Below, one piece after another: positions 36,332 to 47,174 of a stretch of DNA of 64,000 nt. Every line of letters begins with the position of its first letter. The first letter of the stretch is position 1. A program made the position numbers and the translations under genes. This DNA is from Zygnema cylindricum (taxonomy: Eukaryota > Streptophyta > Zygnematophyceae > Zygnematales > Zygnemataceae): positions 1 to 64,000 of the forward strand of contig JBBHKE010001171.1 in NCBI GenBank assembly GCA_037447655.1, read 5' to 3'. The notes beneath the pieces are model-generated. The model did no database searches. It was not told the DNA's origin and saw nothing but the letters and a program-made list of their open reading frames with translations.

Positions 36332-37516
36332 GGATAACGTTCCTTCAAGCGAAAAGTGGGGAAGTTTACAAAAATCCGCGACTCTCCGTACCAAATCGTA
36401 CCGCCTATTTTGTTTTTATATGAAAAACAACATTACAGAGAATCTTGCGGATACTCTCCGAAGGTTTGGGAAATAATACTGACCTCGGATGTTCATCTGC
36501 GAGGCATTCGCTTCGCTTCATTTTTTTCTGTAACAATCAGCTACAGGAAAAAAATAATCATGACACGCTGGACGATTAAGCTACGTATCATTATGTAAAA
36601 CCAATGGAAAATCTTAAGATTTGCAACGCGCTTTCCAAAATAAAACCGAAATAAAAACGAATTTTCGTAACATTCCTTCATCACGCTATTTTAGATAACT
36701 CTTGTTTGTCACACTATTTCTCAAATGACTTTCGTTATGTTCAAAAACAGAAACCCTGAAAAATGAGCTGGCGTACAGACTGGCGTCTGCAAAAAGTATA
36801 AAAGTACTGTCGAAGTACGCAAGTACATGGTATTTTTTATTCTTTGGAAAAGTCTTTCGATGATTTTCTCCGCAACTGTGCTAAGAAAGCTTTTGAACCA
36901 GTGGTCCATGGAGTCCTCCCCCAAATCTTATCGATGCTTTTTACCGTCAACGTGTATCAGTTGCCCTTCAACGAGCTCAAGCTGCAGCCCTTCTCCGTCG
37001 AAGCACGGTGGCGGATGATAGGCAGGGCCACCCAGACCTTCCTCCTCAAGATCCAATCCACATCCGCGATCTTCGGGGGTGTGGAATTTAGCTTGTTAGG
37101 GTTGTGGGGCATCATGTAGAGTGCATTTTTTCTTTTTTGTCTAGTCATCTTTGGTATTTTGTTTAGTCTTGCCAGTTGGTCCATTGATTTTGGTTTCCTC
37201 ATTTGTTTGTTTTGTTTGTTTTATTTATTGTTAGCTCTTGTAGTCTTTAAATACGCTTTTTCTTTTTTTAACCCCCTTTGTACTTTGATGGTTTCTCCGT
37301 CGTTCTTTCTGTAATAAAGTTTTTCTTAACATGGTACGCAAGTGAAGATTTGAAGTTAAGTTTGACGGTGCTAAAAATCTGAAAGATTTTCACTATCGGA
37401 TAGTAGCTTGCATCGCGCCAGTCGGTTTATAACAGGTGGATTACAGACTCTACGTGATGGAACCGGTCTGTAGAGTTGGTCGTACGATTACAGAAACGTA
37501 TGATGGAACTTCACCC
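36332..37516. mobile_element. Second-level TIR element inside the left arm
   Basis: Left end GGATAACGTTCCTTCAAGCG and right end TGATGGAACTTCACCC are imperfect inverted repeats of the same terminus family as 17303-18704. The sequence on both sides of it is continuous in the opposite, uninterrupted arm (AAATTTAGTCGTA), which shows that this is an insertion. Its interior is related to 20085-20371. Confidence 0.65.
36833..37328 (+). mobile_element. Third-level insertion with 8-bp duplication, possibly a 5'-truncated non-LTR retroelement
   Basis: About 496 bp flanked by ACATGGTA (36825-36832 and 37329-37336). Composition differs from its surroundings: a C-rich first half encoding an open frame, then T-rich sequence ending TAATAAAGTTTTTCTTA. 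A hydrophobic frame plus terminal AATAAA is typical of plant LINE 3' ends, but I see no reverse-transcriptase motif; a captured host gene fragment is the alternative. Confidence 0.5.
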
Positions 37517-38433
37517 TTAGTCGTACAAAACGTTTTTCATTTAATTTCAATCGATATTTTTACGCTGGTTCGTTTTGTTAAGGTGTACAAAGTTATAGTT
37601 ATAGTTGTAGTTGTTATAGTTTTGTACACTATAACAAAACGAACCGGCGTAAAAAATATCAATTGAAGTTAAATGAAAAAATGTGTGTTGCCATGCGCGA
37701 GGAAATCGAGCCACACTATCTACGAATCAACATTTTTACATTGATAACGAAATTTTGTTTCGTGCGTTTTAATATTTCCGTACAAGACTTACAATACTTC
37801 AGTTTAAAGAGGTTTCGTTTCAATTTGCGTCTAAATTCAATGTAACGCTTATACGACTAAATTTCAATTTTGCGGTTAAGTTAATATCCAATGTGCTCTC
37901 ACCGTGGAGCTCACGTAACAAGAAAAAGTGAATGTCTGCAACACTTTTATTTACATGTGGTTGCCGCAGTTTTGTTACCCTAAACGTTCGCCGGCCGTGT
38001 CAATTGCTAATTTTATTATGACGGTCGACGTTTGAAGCGCGGCAAAACTTTAAGCAGTTAAAACAATTTTTTGAAAGTTAAAGCTGTCTAACCGATTGAC
38101 CGTCAAATTTAGACTCAACGTTTCTTTACTTGTACCAATGTGTTTTTCAAACGTACATTTTTTGGCAAAATGGCGTAAGTGACCGTGCAAAACCAAAACA
38201 GTCACTGCCATGATCAATTCCCTAATAAAAACATAAGACGTATAACATGGCGTAAGAAAAGCACACTGTTGAAAATCTGCTATTTACGTACTCTTGCAAA
38301 CAGCTCTGACAAGTCAGCTTCAGTGCGTGACAAAGTTTTAAGAGCCTAATGTGTTGCATGTATAAGTGGACAGCAAGCTTGGACTTCCAAAACGACAAAC
38401 ACACAAGTAGCTTTATAGTGGCCATCGCGTACG

Positions 38434-39216
38434 GGTGAACCTCCATCAGGTGAAAAATGAGGTTCATCATTGGAAAAAGTGCATTTTCGTACAAGACCAG
38501 CTCATTTTCATACAAGGTCGTATTGTTTTTTTTTATGTATAAAACATGATTATTGGAGATTCGTCAAGATTCTCCAAACTTTTGAATGAAATTTTTGACC
38601 GTCCGATTTTGAGTTTTCGAAGCAAACGCTCCTTCTGTCCAGTGTGTGGCAAGTCTCCTATACAATCTTTAAGAGGACACTTGCCAGATACTGGACGTGT
38701 CTATTGGTACACTTGGAAACAAAAAGGTATCATCCACAACGGACGAGTGATGACGACCTCACAATTGCCAAAGACCACGTGCCTTCGTACACAGCGGATT
38801 TGAAAACGACGAAAAATTATTTGACGTAGGATATCTCTCTGACGACACTTTTCCATCGTGGAAAGGACTTTGCGTACATATCATAATGGCAAACGATAAA
38901 GTACAAATATTCAGTTTGAAAATGATTTGGAAACGGTTGGTACAACGAAATAACAAGAACATACAAATTGTACATTCGCGTAGCGTTGTTAGATATATAA
39001 ATCTGCGTTCGTCGTACATACGCCGTTTAAGTTTTGTGCTATTCGAATCTTTTAATATTCGCGGTCGGTTGAACAAGATCCTACGTGGTTCCAATCCCAA
39101 TCCAGCACGTTAGCAATTGGTGCCTCGCTGGCACAACCTGATGGAGAAGTGATACAAATATTACTGCCAGTAAACGTCTCCGTACGATTACTGGAAATGC
39201 CTGATGGAGGTTCATC
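38434..39216. mobile_element. Foldback-type TIR element
   Basis: Left end GGTGAACCTCCATCAGGTG and right end CCTGATGGAGGTTCATC are inverted repeats and related to the terminus CTCCATTAGGCG of 17303-18704. A hairpin (CCAGTGTGTGGCAAGT / ACACTTGCCAGATACTGG) lies near 38637-38695. It is related to 60210-61027. No protein motifs in its open frames. Confidence 0.65.
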
Positions 39217-41170
39217 ATAACTATTATGGACCAAAAAGACACTTTCAAGAAAGACGGCTAGCTTTTACGTGGTGTGTTTAACTATCTGTTTTTTCTTAAT
39301 GTTTTCATCTAAAATACAATTTGCAACGCAAAAGTCGCTTGCTGTACGATAAATTTGTCACAAGTGAGCACGCCGTCACAATGTTCACAAAACCCTAAAA
39401 ATCTACAATGTTAGAAAAGACTAGACGTCCACAACCGTCGCTATTTCTGTAGACGTGACCAATTGTCGCAAGATTTGTAGTCTACTACAACCGTTTTTAC
39501 ACACGCTTGCAATCGTCACGGCTCAAAGTAACGATTCCATTGTCGCACATAAAAAAGATAAGATTCTATTATCAAAACAACGATGGTCAAATTACAAAAT
39601 TTGAAATGGAACATTGTTCACTACCATTAAAGGCTACAATTAGAAAACCCAAAAGTAATAACAAAACTTACAAAAGCTAGTTAACACCAAGAGCAGGACA
39701 TTGAAAGCAAAAAAAACAAAAACAAGTAGCAAAACCAAACTATAAGAACACTAAAAAACCACGTTATATATGAACTCCAAAGGACAAAATGGGTCATCGA
39801 CCCAAAACCTAAATCAAGTCTACATTGCTTGAGAACGTCAAAGGGAGATAGCGATACGTTGGCATTAAAACGTTGTCATGAGAGTTGAGGAAGTGATTTC
39901 ATGTCATCTAACTTCATAAAACCGTCCAGCGCAATCACGGATGAAGTCGACGTAAGAAGAGTCCAAGTTCTGAAACATCTCCAAAGCAAATGGGAGGACA
40001 TTGTCAAATGGGTCAAGGTGATTGTAATGTCGTTCTTTAGAGGCCGTTGCATCTAGAGCCGCAACAGTAATATGTAATGTCGGAATATCGCATCCTGTAG
40101 GGTTGGTGAGTACTACATCTCTTACTATAATCTATACGATTTTTGAAAACACAAGATCCATGTGAGGGCCATGTACACCCCTAAATTGAGAACGTCGCAA
40201 GAGGTTATGTGACACCTCACGTTTAATTGTTTTTCTTACTTCACAACACACTGAAAGCGGTTGCATCTTGAACAGTACGTTCCCCACCGTGTGGACAACG
40301 TAGCAAATGGACGCATTACTCATTGATAGATTGGCCATAAAGGCAACGAGGCTTGCCCATGAGCACATTGGAACGTCGTGCGAACTACACCGTGTACCAC
40401 TATTAGTGTTATTGCTTTTTTTGCCAATTAAATCATTTTTTGTCCAATACATTTGTCGGATTTTCAATTTGAGACAGTCAATCGGAAGATAATAACATTA
40501 CCTTTCAGTCTCAACCGTTATAACGACAATCCAACATGTGTGTACGTAAAAAAGATGTTCGAGGAGACAAAAAAAACATTAACGATAATAGCAATTGACA
40601 ATGTAGTACGTAGAATCTTCAGTAAAAAACTAAGTACCACTTCAAATTTCCGGTTACACAGGCTCAGCCATTTATACAATTTAGGCGTACTCCTGCATAC
40701 CAATTCACAAACTGAGGATATTTCGGGTGATTTTTTTGTGGTTATTGTTGGAACCGCGGTGTTTTCGCTGTCCCATGAAATAAGGTGACCCAAAATATGG
40801 CTTTTTGAAAGTTAGAATAGTAAAATTGCATTGTAAATCTATATTAATTTAGAGAAATTGTTAGAGTTAATAAAAAAACAAGTGTTATTAACTATTTAAT
40901 GGGTTCGAGGGCTTGACGATAATAAACTTTAACCTTACTTTAAACAACCAACACTAATTTGGATGCACACTCCCATATTGTAACCGATATAGTTTGTGTG
41001 CACATTGTCAACGTTTGAACATGTGAGAGCAAGTTCACACGGTTTTTCCCCGTCTTTATCAGTATATAAATAAGGGAACATTGTTAGCCTTTGGAGAAAC
41101 CCTTACATAGGCGTCGTGTCTGTCTCGATTTATTTCTGTCACACGCAGTACAGACGGCTGTACCGTTAGC
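39217..41170. other. Gene-free repeat-derived spacer
   Basis: No supported gene. 39355-39560 matches dispersed repeats at 15720-15800 and 45225-45400. 40900-41060 matches 12930-13110. The remaining open frames at 40132-40793 are short and motif-free. Confidence 0.5.
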
Positions 41171-41465
41171 GTTGTCGTGTGTGGCGATACACATCGAGAC
41201 CGTACAGCTGGCACAATGTGACGTTGCCGTGCGTCGCGTTACAAACCGCCGTACGGATGGCATGATGTAGAGTTGCCGTGCGTCGCGGTACAGACCGCCG
41301 TACGGCTGGCACAATGTAGCGTTGTCGTACGTTGCGGTACAGACCGTCGTACAGCTGGCATGATGTAGCGTTGTCGTGCGTCGCGGTACAGACCGTCGTA
41401 CGGCTGGCATGATGTAGCGATGCCCTGCGTCGCGTTGCAGACCGCCGTACGGCTTACATGAAGTA

Positions 41466-41655
41466 CACCTTGAATCGTTATTAGCGTTTAGAAAATATTA
41501 TTAGTGTAAAGAAAAAAATAGCGTCATTCATTATAATTTAGTGCCAGGAGACGTGGCGGATTATGGTCCACGTCCTTAAATACTGTAAGTTATTGTAATG
41601 TCAAAATTTTGGGGTGCCGATATAGCGTACATAAGGCTAATAACGATTCACGGTG
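41466..41655. mobile_element. Short mariner/Stowaway-like MITE inside the 49-bp array
   Basis: 190 bp with ends CACCTTGAATCGTTATTAGC and GCTAATAACGATTCACGGTG. TA is present at the left junction; the right junction reads GA, probably mutated. It is related to the MITE at 31539-31757. Confidence 0.7.
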
Positions 41656-41698
41656 GAGCGTTGCCGTGCGTCGGGGTACAGACCGCCGCACGGCTGGC

Positions 41699-42261
41699 CA
41701 GAGGTCGCAAACGGTCAACCGAAACCATGATCGACAATTAACCGACCGCCCGCGCCGGATCTGAAACGGATTCAGTTGCCAAATTTTGGGGGCCGAGCGG
41801 TCGCGGTCGGTTGATTCACCATAAAGAAAAAAAAGTTTGTTACGGTCGGTCAAGCAAAAAACGAAAACAAATGAAAATTTTGTACTGTCCATACAATCTA
41901 ACATTATTGTACTTTGTACTCGTTGGTGTCGTGGAAGTACGTGACATCATGATTAGCGTCGCAAATATGACACGGTAGTAACACTTCATTTCCCAAATCT
42001 TAGGGAACGCGACAAATTGTAATTATTGGCTTATTCATACGTCGTGAAAAACTAATAATTTTTTTTTTTTACTTTTTCAGTTACGGGCGGGTACGGTTAA
42101 TCGCGATAAATTTCGGTTAACTTTTTTTTTCGTAAACGTATGTCGATTAACGGTTAACAATTTTGGAGCGTGACATAACCCGGTCGGGCGTCGGTTACTC
42201 AGATTTTGAAAAAAAAAACGGTTGTTTCGGTTATGTAAAATTTGGACTTTTGCGACCTCTG
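41699..42261. mobile_element. hAT-like element inside the 49-bp array, perfect 8-bp duplication
   Basis: 563 bp with ends CAGAGGTCGCAAA and TTTGCGACCTCTG, flanked by CGGCTGGC (41691-41698 and 42262-42269). CAGAG and 8 bp fit the hAT consensus. The duplicated octamer is part of the 49-bp unit. GGTCGGTT-like subterminal repeats are present inside. No transposase. Confidence 0.88.
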
Positions 42262-42326
42262 CGGCTGGCACAATGTAGCGTTGTCGTGTGTCGCGGTACA
42301 GACCGCCGTACCGCTGGCACAATCTA

Positions 42327-42966
42327 AATTAGACAACAGTCCCCGGTACAGACTATCTGCAGTACCGCCCCCTAAAAAGGCGTCGGTAAAACTTAAAAGT
42401 AAGTGCGGTCCGCCAAAAGTGGTGCATAGCGTGCAGATTGCGGCAAGCTCAAACCATAAATGTCCCGTGCACATAATACGCACGAAACAAAAGCGCGAAT
42501 ACTACGCACGATATGCATTTAACGATGGAACAAATGTTGTAAAATGCGTATCTGACTATGTAGCAATACATTTCCGTACATTTCCTGACAATGTCCGTAA
42601 ATTTTCGCACCTTTTAAGGTTATTTAAGGGATTTTTAGGGCTTTAGAGTACATTTAATCAAATTCCGTATGTTTTAGTATAACTGCCCCACATTTTTCAT
42701 GCATGTACGTACATCGTCCTCAATTTCCGTACCTTTTAGGGTTATATATTATAGGGTTTGTAGGGTACATTTTTGTACATTCCCGTATATCCGAGTACAG
42801 TTGCGCTACACTTTTCGTACAGTTACGTACGGTGGTCATACATCTTTTTACATATTATGGTAATTAAAAGGGGGGTTTTAAGGTTTTTAGGGTACATTGT
42901 TGTACATTCCTTTATATTTGAGTACAAGTGCCAAATATTTACCATACCATTAGGTTTTGCAAGGTA
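42327..42966. other. CGTACATTT-rich spacer
   Basis: No gene. Contains loosely repeated CCGTACATTT / TTTTAGGGTACATT units (for example 42570-42930), giving a diffuse periodic character. Boundaries cannot be set by eye. Confidence 0.4.
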
Positions 42967-43466
42967 CACTGCGAATCGTAATTAGAGTAAATAAAAAATT
43001 AGAGTAAAAAAAGAGAAAAGATAATTAGAGTTATTAACTCTAATTTGTGTGATATATTTTTTTCAAAAAGGAATTTACTCTAACTTATATAAGTATTATT
43101 ATTTAACGCACTAAATATATCCACTGTAAATTAGGTATTCGTACAAAATTTGACAAAACGTATAGTTTATCGTCACTATGACGGTTGCTCTACGCGGTTT
43201 ATTAAAACACAGTTACATGATAGCGGCCTGTATCAAATCATTATTTGTATTTTTTTACTTAATAAAGTACAAATTTGCACGGTCAAACACCGACCGTACG
43301 CCACACTATTTAAAACGGAATTGTAATGGAGTTATTAACGCTCGTTCAAAAAGTACCTTAAAAAATGTAAAGAATAATTTAGAATAATGTACTCTATTTA
43401 TGGTGATAGAGTCAAAGTTTGGGGTGACGTAATTAGCGAATATTACTCTAATTACGATTCGTGGTG
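42967..43466 (+). mobile_element. Mariner/Stowaway-like element, copy C
   Basis: 500 bp, TA-flanked, with ends CACTGCGAATCGTAATTAG and CTAATTACGATTCGTGGTG. Same orientation and interior as 12354-12877. This is the least rearranged copy and the best reference for the family. It has no transposase. Confidence 0.82.
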
Positions 43467-45480
43467 TACACTTTCTGTGTATTGGCGTACACTTCTGTTA
43501 ATATTTCGTACATTTTAAGATTTTTTAAGGATTTTATATGATTACGCTTTCCCTACGATTTCGTACATGCTCGTACATCGAACACTGAACAAATTTTACG
43601 AAAAAGTATAAAAGTCTTGAATACTACGTAAAAATCGGAGAAAAATCCAAATTCGTACGAATTAGACTACTAGGGCTCAAACCATTTAATCGGAAAAAAC
43701 TCTATACAACCTTAAACACACACAACACGAACTTTGCCCGTGTAACGGGCATTAATTTACTAGTAACCATAAATAAACATGAGTACAATTTCCCATATCT
43801 TCACACTCATCGACGCCGTTATGTGACAAATTTGTTTGTGTGTTTGTATGAAATTACGAGCATTTTTAGTACGGATTGACACATTTCACACACTAAACTC
43901 TTTAAAAACTAGCGTTCATTATCGGTGGCCATTTGACGGTAACCGATATGCCTCTTTTTTGGCCTACCAATATTCGATTATTGGAACGATATATTTATAC
44001 CAGTGTTATCGCGATAAAAGCCGATATTATATGTTTTTTATCTTGATAAAACCCGTTTCATATTTATCGACGATAATTGAATTATTCAAACTGTACAATT
44101 GTGTGGTGTATTCCACTTACGGAACAAGTTGTCATACATAGTATGCCACGCTATATACAGTGAAAAATATAATACAATATAATATAAAGTACTATTATAT
44201 AGCGTACTATGCCGATAAGGATTTTTTTAGTCCCGGAGCGATATATCTTGACCCCTCACTCTTTGATAACCGTTGGTATCGGTTTTATCGCGATAAGTCT
44301 TGACCCGATACACAACACTAACAGAAACAGTCCAAATTAAAGTGACACTATTTATACCATAAGTCCATAACCATATATACCATACCTATATTAGCCTAAG
44401 GGTAAAATATAATGATTTATTATATTTTAGGTTCGAGGGTCAAAATTTAGGGGCGCCGAATAAGTGTTAGTGTTTATTAGTGTTATCAACACTAGTAGCG
44501 ATTCACGGTGCAGCGTGGCGAAATCTGGGCCTGGCCTGGCGGCATTGAGGATACGTCCCCATGTATTAAAGTATCGACTTTAATATGTCGTTTTCACCGA
44601 AAACACAATCCCGTACGAGAAATTAGGCGTACAAAAAAATCAATTCTCTAAAATTACAACAAACCTCAAGTCGATACTTTGAATGTACTTCATGTATGTC
44701 GTCATGTGAACGCATTTTAGCGTTTTCCTTTTTTCGACCTCCGGGCAAGAGAATCCAGCCCGTCAAAAAACTTCATAAAAAATCACCTCGCGACCTGATC
44801 TTAGAGAAAGTACCACCCAAACAACGAATGAAAAATTACCCACGCACGCGCCACACGAGTGGGAAAATTTTAGGACGAGGGAGAGTACTCGCTATTTTTC
44901 TCCCTGCCCGTCTCGTGCATGTACAAAAAAGACGAGGATGTACGAAAGAAAAATCTGCAGGAGTCTCGGACCTCCAATTTCATTCACGGGTCCTCGGTAG
45001 AATTTTGCATCGTCGTCGGCTCTCCCCTCTCCCTCTCACACTATCACTTTTATCTCGCACTTTTTAGAACGAGGCACGACAAAACTGGTATGAAATGAAA
45101 GACATCTGAAAAAAAATTATTTCGACTACCTTTATGTATATGTTTATGGCAAGTAGAGCGATAAAAGTAGAGAAAACGAAATCGGGTATCCATGGCCGAA
45201 AGTTCTTGATTCTGTGACGTCACAAGTGAGCGTGACGTCACAATGTTACAAAACCCTAAACATCTGCCATGTCACAAAATTACAAAAATGTAGAGGTCTA
45301 CAACTGTCGCTGTTTTTGTTGGCGTCACCAATTTCGTAGTCGTCGTCAACCGTCACAAAGTTGTACCAACGTCTACAACCGTCACATTTCAAAGTTCCGA
45401 TTTCATTTTCGCACATAGGGACCCGGCGCATATAGACGCTATCCATGGTTTTGATCTTTAGTTGGGCGTAGTTTGAGGCT
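43467..45480. other. Gene-free repeat-derived spacer
   Basis: Contains a degraded hAT-like segment (ATATCGCGATAA-rich, ending CCCGATACACAACACTA near 44305-44322) and a mariner-like right end (GCGATTCACGGTG) near 44510. 44880-45400 matches the dispersed repeat at 15400-15800. The open frame at 44696-45067 lies in this repeat and has no domain signature. Confidence 0.5.
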
Positions 45481-45785
45481 TTAACGATCGGACGGTCGCT
45501 GATGAAAGTAGCGATCTAAGAAGATCACATGGAAAGCCCGTAACACAACTTACGCTAAAGGCGGCCTACAAAAGGCCTACCAAAAAACGCCTACTTTTGA
45601 ACTATGCTTTCCGTTTGTAGATTCTTTTAAGATTTTCAGAATCTGGACTCTAACCTATGTGGCGCCAATCATAATTGGGGAAGGTTCGTTACTGGCCCGA
45701 CAAAATGGAGCAGACTTCCAGTAAACGCTGTCAGTAGACTTGTCCGTACATTTACTGGGACCGCCTAATGGAATGTTACCCTAAA
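45481..45785. repeat. Chimeric transposon debris
   Basis: 45481-45600 matches the right part of the hAT-like MITE at 16430-16556, and it joins directly to 45609-45785, which matches 17843-18020 of the foldback element and ends GGACCGCCTAATGGAATG. Two unrelated elements are thus abutted, probably by nested insertion or rearrangement. Confidence 0.7.
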
Positions 45786-47174
45786 TCCGGCCTGGCCTTG
45801 GCGGCATTGTGAGTCATTGAAGCCTTTAACGCTGGATGTACGGATTTTTCTCTGTTACCAAAGGACGAGATTTATGCACCTTCGAAATTGCCACGAAATT
45901 CACGTCGAATTGGAGACTTGCAAAGCGAAGGCTGCAAGTGGCTCCCAAGAATATTGGAAGTTATAGATTTGCAAAGGATTCAATAAAATATACGTTCACA
46001 CTTGATTATGAAGCAGGAACTGTAAAGAGTGTTTGCCTAGCTTACATCATCATCACCATAAATCTTTGTCTATGTTTCAGATTAGTCGTATATGTCGTTC
46101 AAGTATCTAATTTTTCAACATTTCTTGTAAAAACTTATGTTGTCATTTCAAATTCTCAATGTGTTCAGATCTTTCACGCATTTTTAGTTTTCACTCTAAA
46201 CGTACGCTCTGCTTTTCTGTCCAATTGTAAGATCCAAACCTGGATTTATGGCAGTAAACGGAGTCGATGGATTGATTCCTATGTTCACTTAACACGATTT
46301 TTTTGAAGTAATGTTAGAACTTTGACTCAGTTTTCCAATTAAACCTTGAACTCGATTCAAAGACTTACAAATTGGATTGCTTCCCTCTGGATTGCGTAAT
46401 ACATGGTTGAGAATTGTCATCAGCATGCTATGTTTCACAATGACAAGATAAACTGTGGCCAAGTTAACAATAAACAGGATGGTATGCACATAGGCACACA
46501 GATTATTCGAATCTCAATGCATTTCTTATTCGTTTTAATTTTCCTGCCATTCGTCCTCGGACAGCATATGGAAAGTCTTCAATTTTTTCCGCATGCAAAA
46601 ATTACCTTTCTCAATCCATACCTGGAAGATATATAATAGGCATTGATGTAATAAGGACATTGTTTTATTTTGGTTCTCACTCGGTGATGTGCCCTGTCTG
46701 CCGATGTTGCACTAAAAAAAAAAATGTATTTTCAGTTTCTAGTAAAATTTGTTTGACTTTGTTGGAGATATGCATTTATGGGATGTAAAGCAAGGGAGCC
46801 TTTCATTGAACGTTTTTTATTTTTATTTTGAAAGGAAGGGCCAATTTTCTGCTTTCACCCTAGCTTATGGCAATTATTCTTTCATCACAAACTATTTGCC
46901 AGTGGCTATTTTGTATCTTTTTGAAAGTTGAATTCATTTAAATTTTTTAAAGGAGATGGCTTTTGCAGGTCAGTATTAAGTCAATGATATGATTTTTGCC
47001 CTTTCCACATCTCGACACACTTCCTGTGCCAGTGCTCATGTGAGCTAGAGCAACTTCTGTTGATGATGTTCTTATGACTATCCGAAAGTACGCTTTTCCC
47101 AAGCCAGTGTCCTTTTTGCAAATGGATTTTGCAGCCTTCACATTTAGGTGTACCTTGTTATGTCAATATAAGAG
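45786..47174. other. 5' flank of the CoA synthase gene
   Basis: Promoter and possibly 5' UTR exons. A frame at 45836-46306 is longer than average but has no recognised motif. No transposon ends seen after 45785. Confidence 0.4.

Larger units (their letters stand above)
35968..38223. mobile_element. Large inverted-repeat (foldback/MULE-like) element carrying nested insertions
   Basis: The left arm starts GGGAATTGATCATGGCAGTGA and the right arm ends CACTGCCATGATCAATTCCC. The arms pair over hundreds of bases (TTTGACGGTCAATC, GCGGCAACCACATGTAAATAAA-like segments, GTGAGCTCCACGGTGAGAGC). The fold point is at 37550-37680, where GCTGGTTCGTTTTGTTA and its complement are separated by a GTTATAGTT-rich loop. 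The left arm is interrupted at about 36332-37516 by another element. No clean target duplication was found. Confidence 0.75.
41171..42326. repeat. 49-bp tandem repeat array split by two transposon insertions
   Basis: About six units of a 49-bp GC-rich motif (core GTCGCGGTACAGACCGCC then GTACGGCTGGCA) run from 41171 to 41465, continue as one unit at 41656-41698, and again from 42262 to 42326. The breaks are exactly filled by a mariner-like MITE and a hAT-like element. Because 49 is not a multiple of 3, the open frame on the minus strand shifts every unit and is not a gene. Confidence 0.85.

Noticed and set aside
36844-37119. Host gene encoded by the frame starting MEKSFDDFL
   Set aside because: It lies inside an insertion with 8-bp duplications nested in two other transposons and has no recognised domain.
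41084-41410. 108-codon Cys/Arg-rich frame on the minus strand
   Set aside because: It reads through the 49-bp tandem array, whose unit is not a multiple of three; no family similarity.
44696-45067. 123-codon basic open frame
   Set aside because: It lies inside a dispersed repeat also found near 15400-15800, where the frame is not kept.
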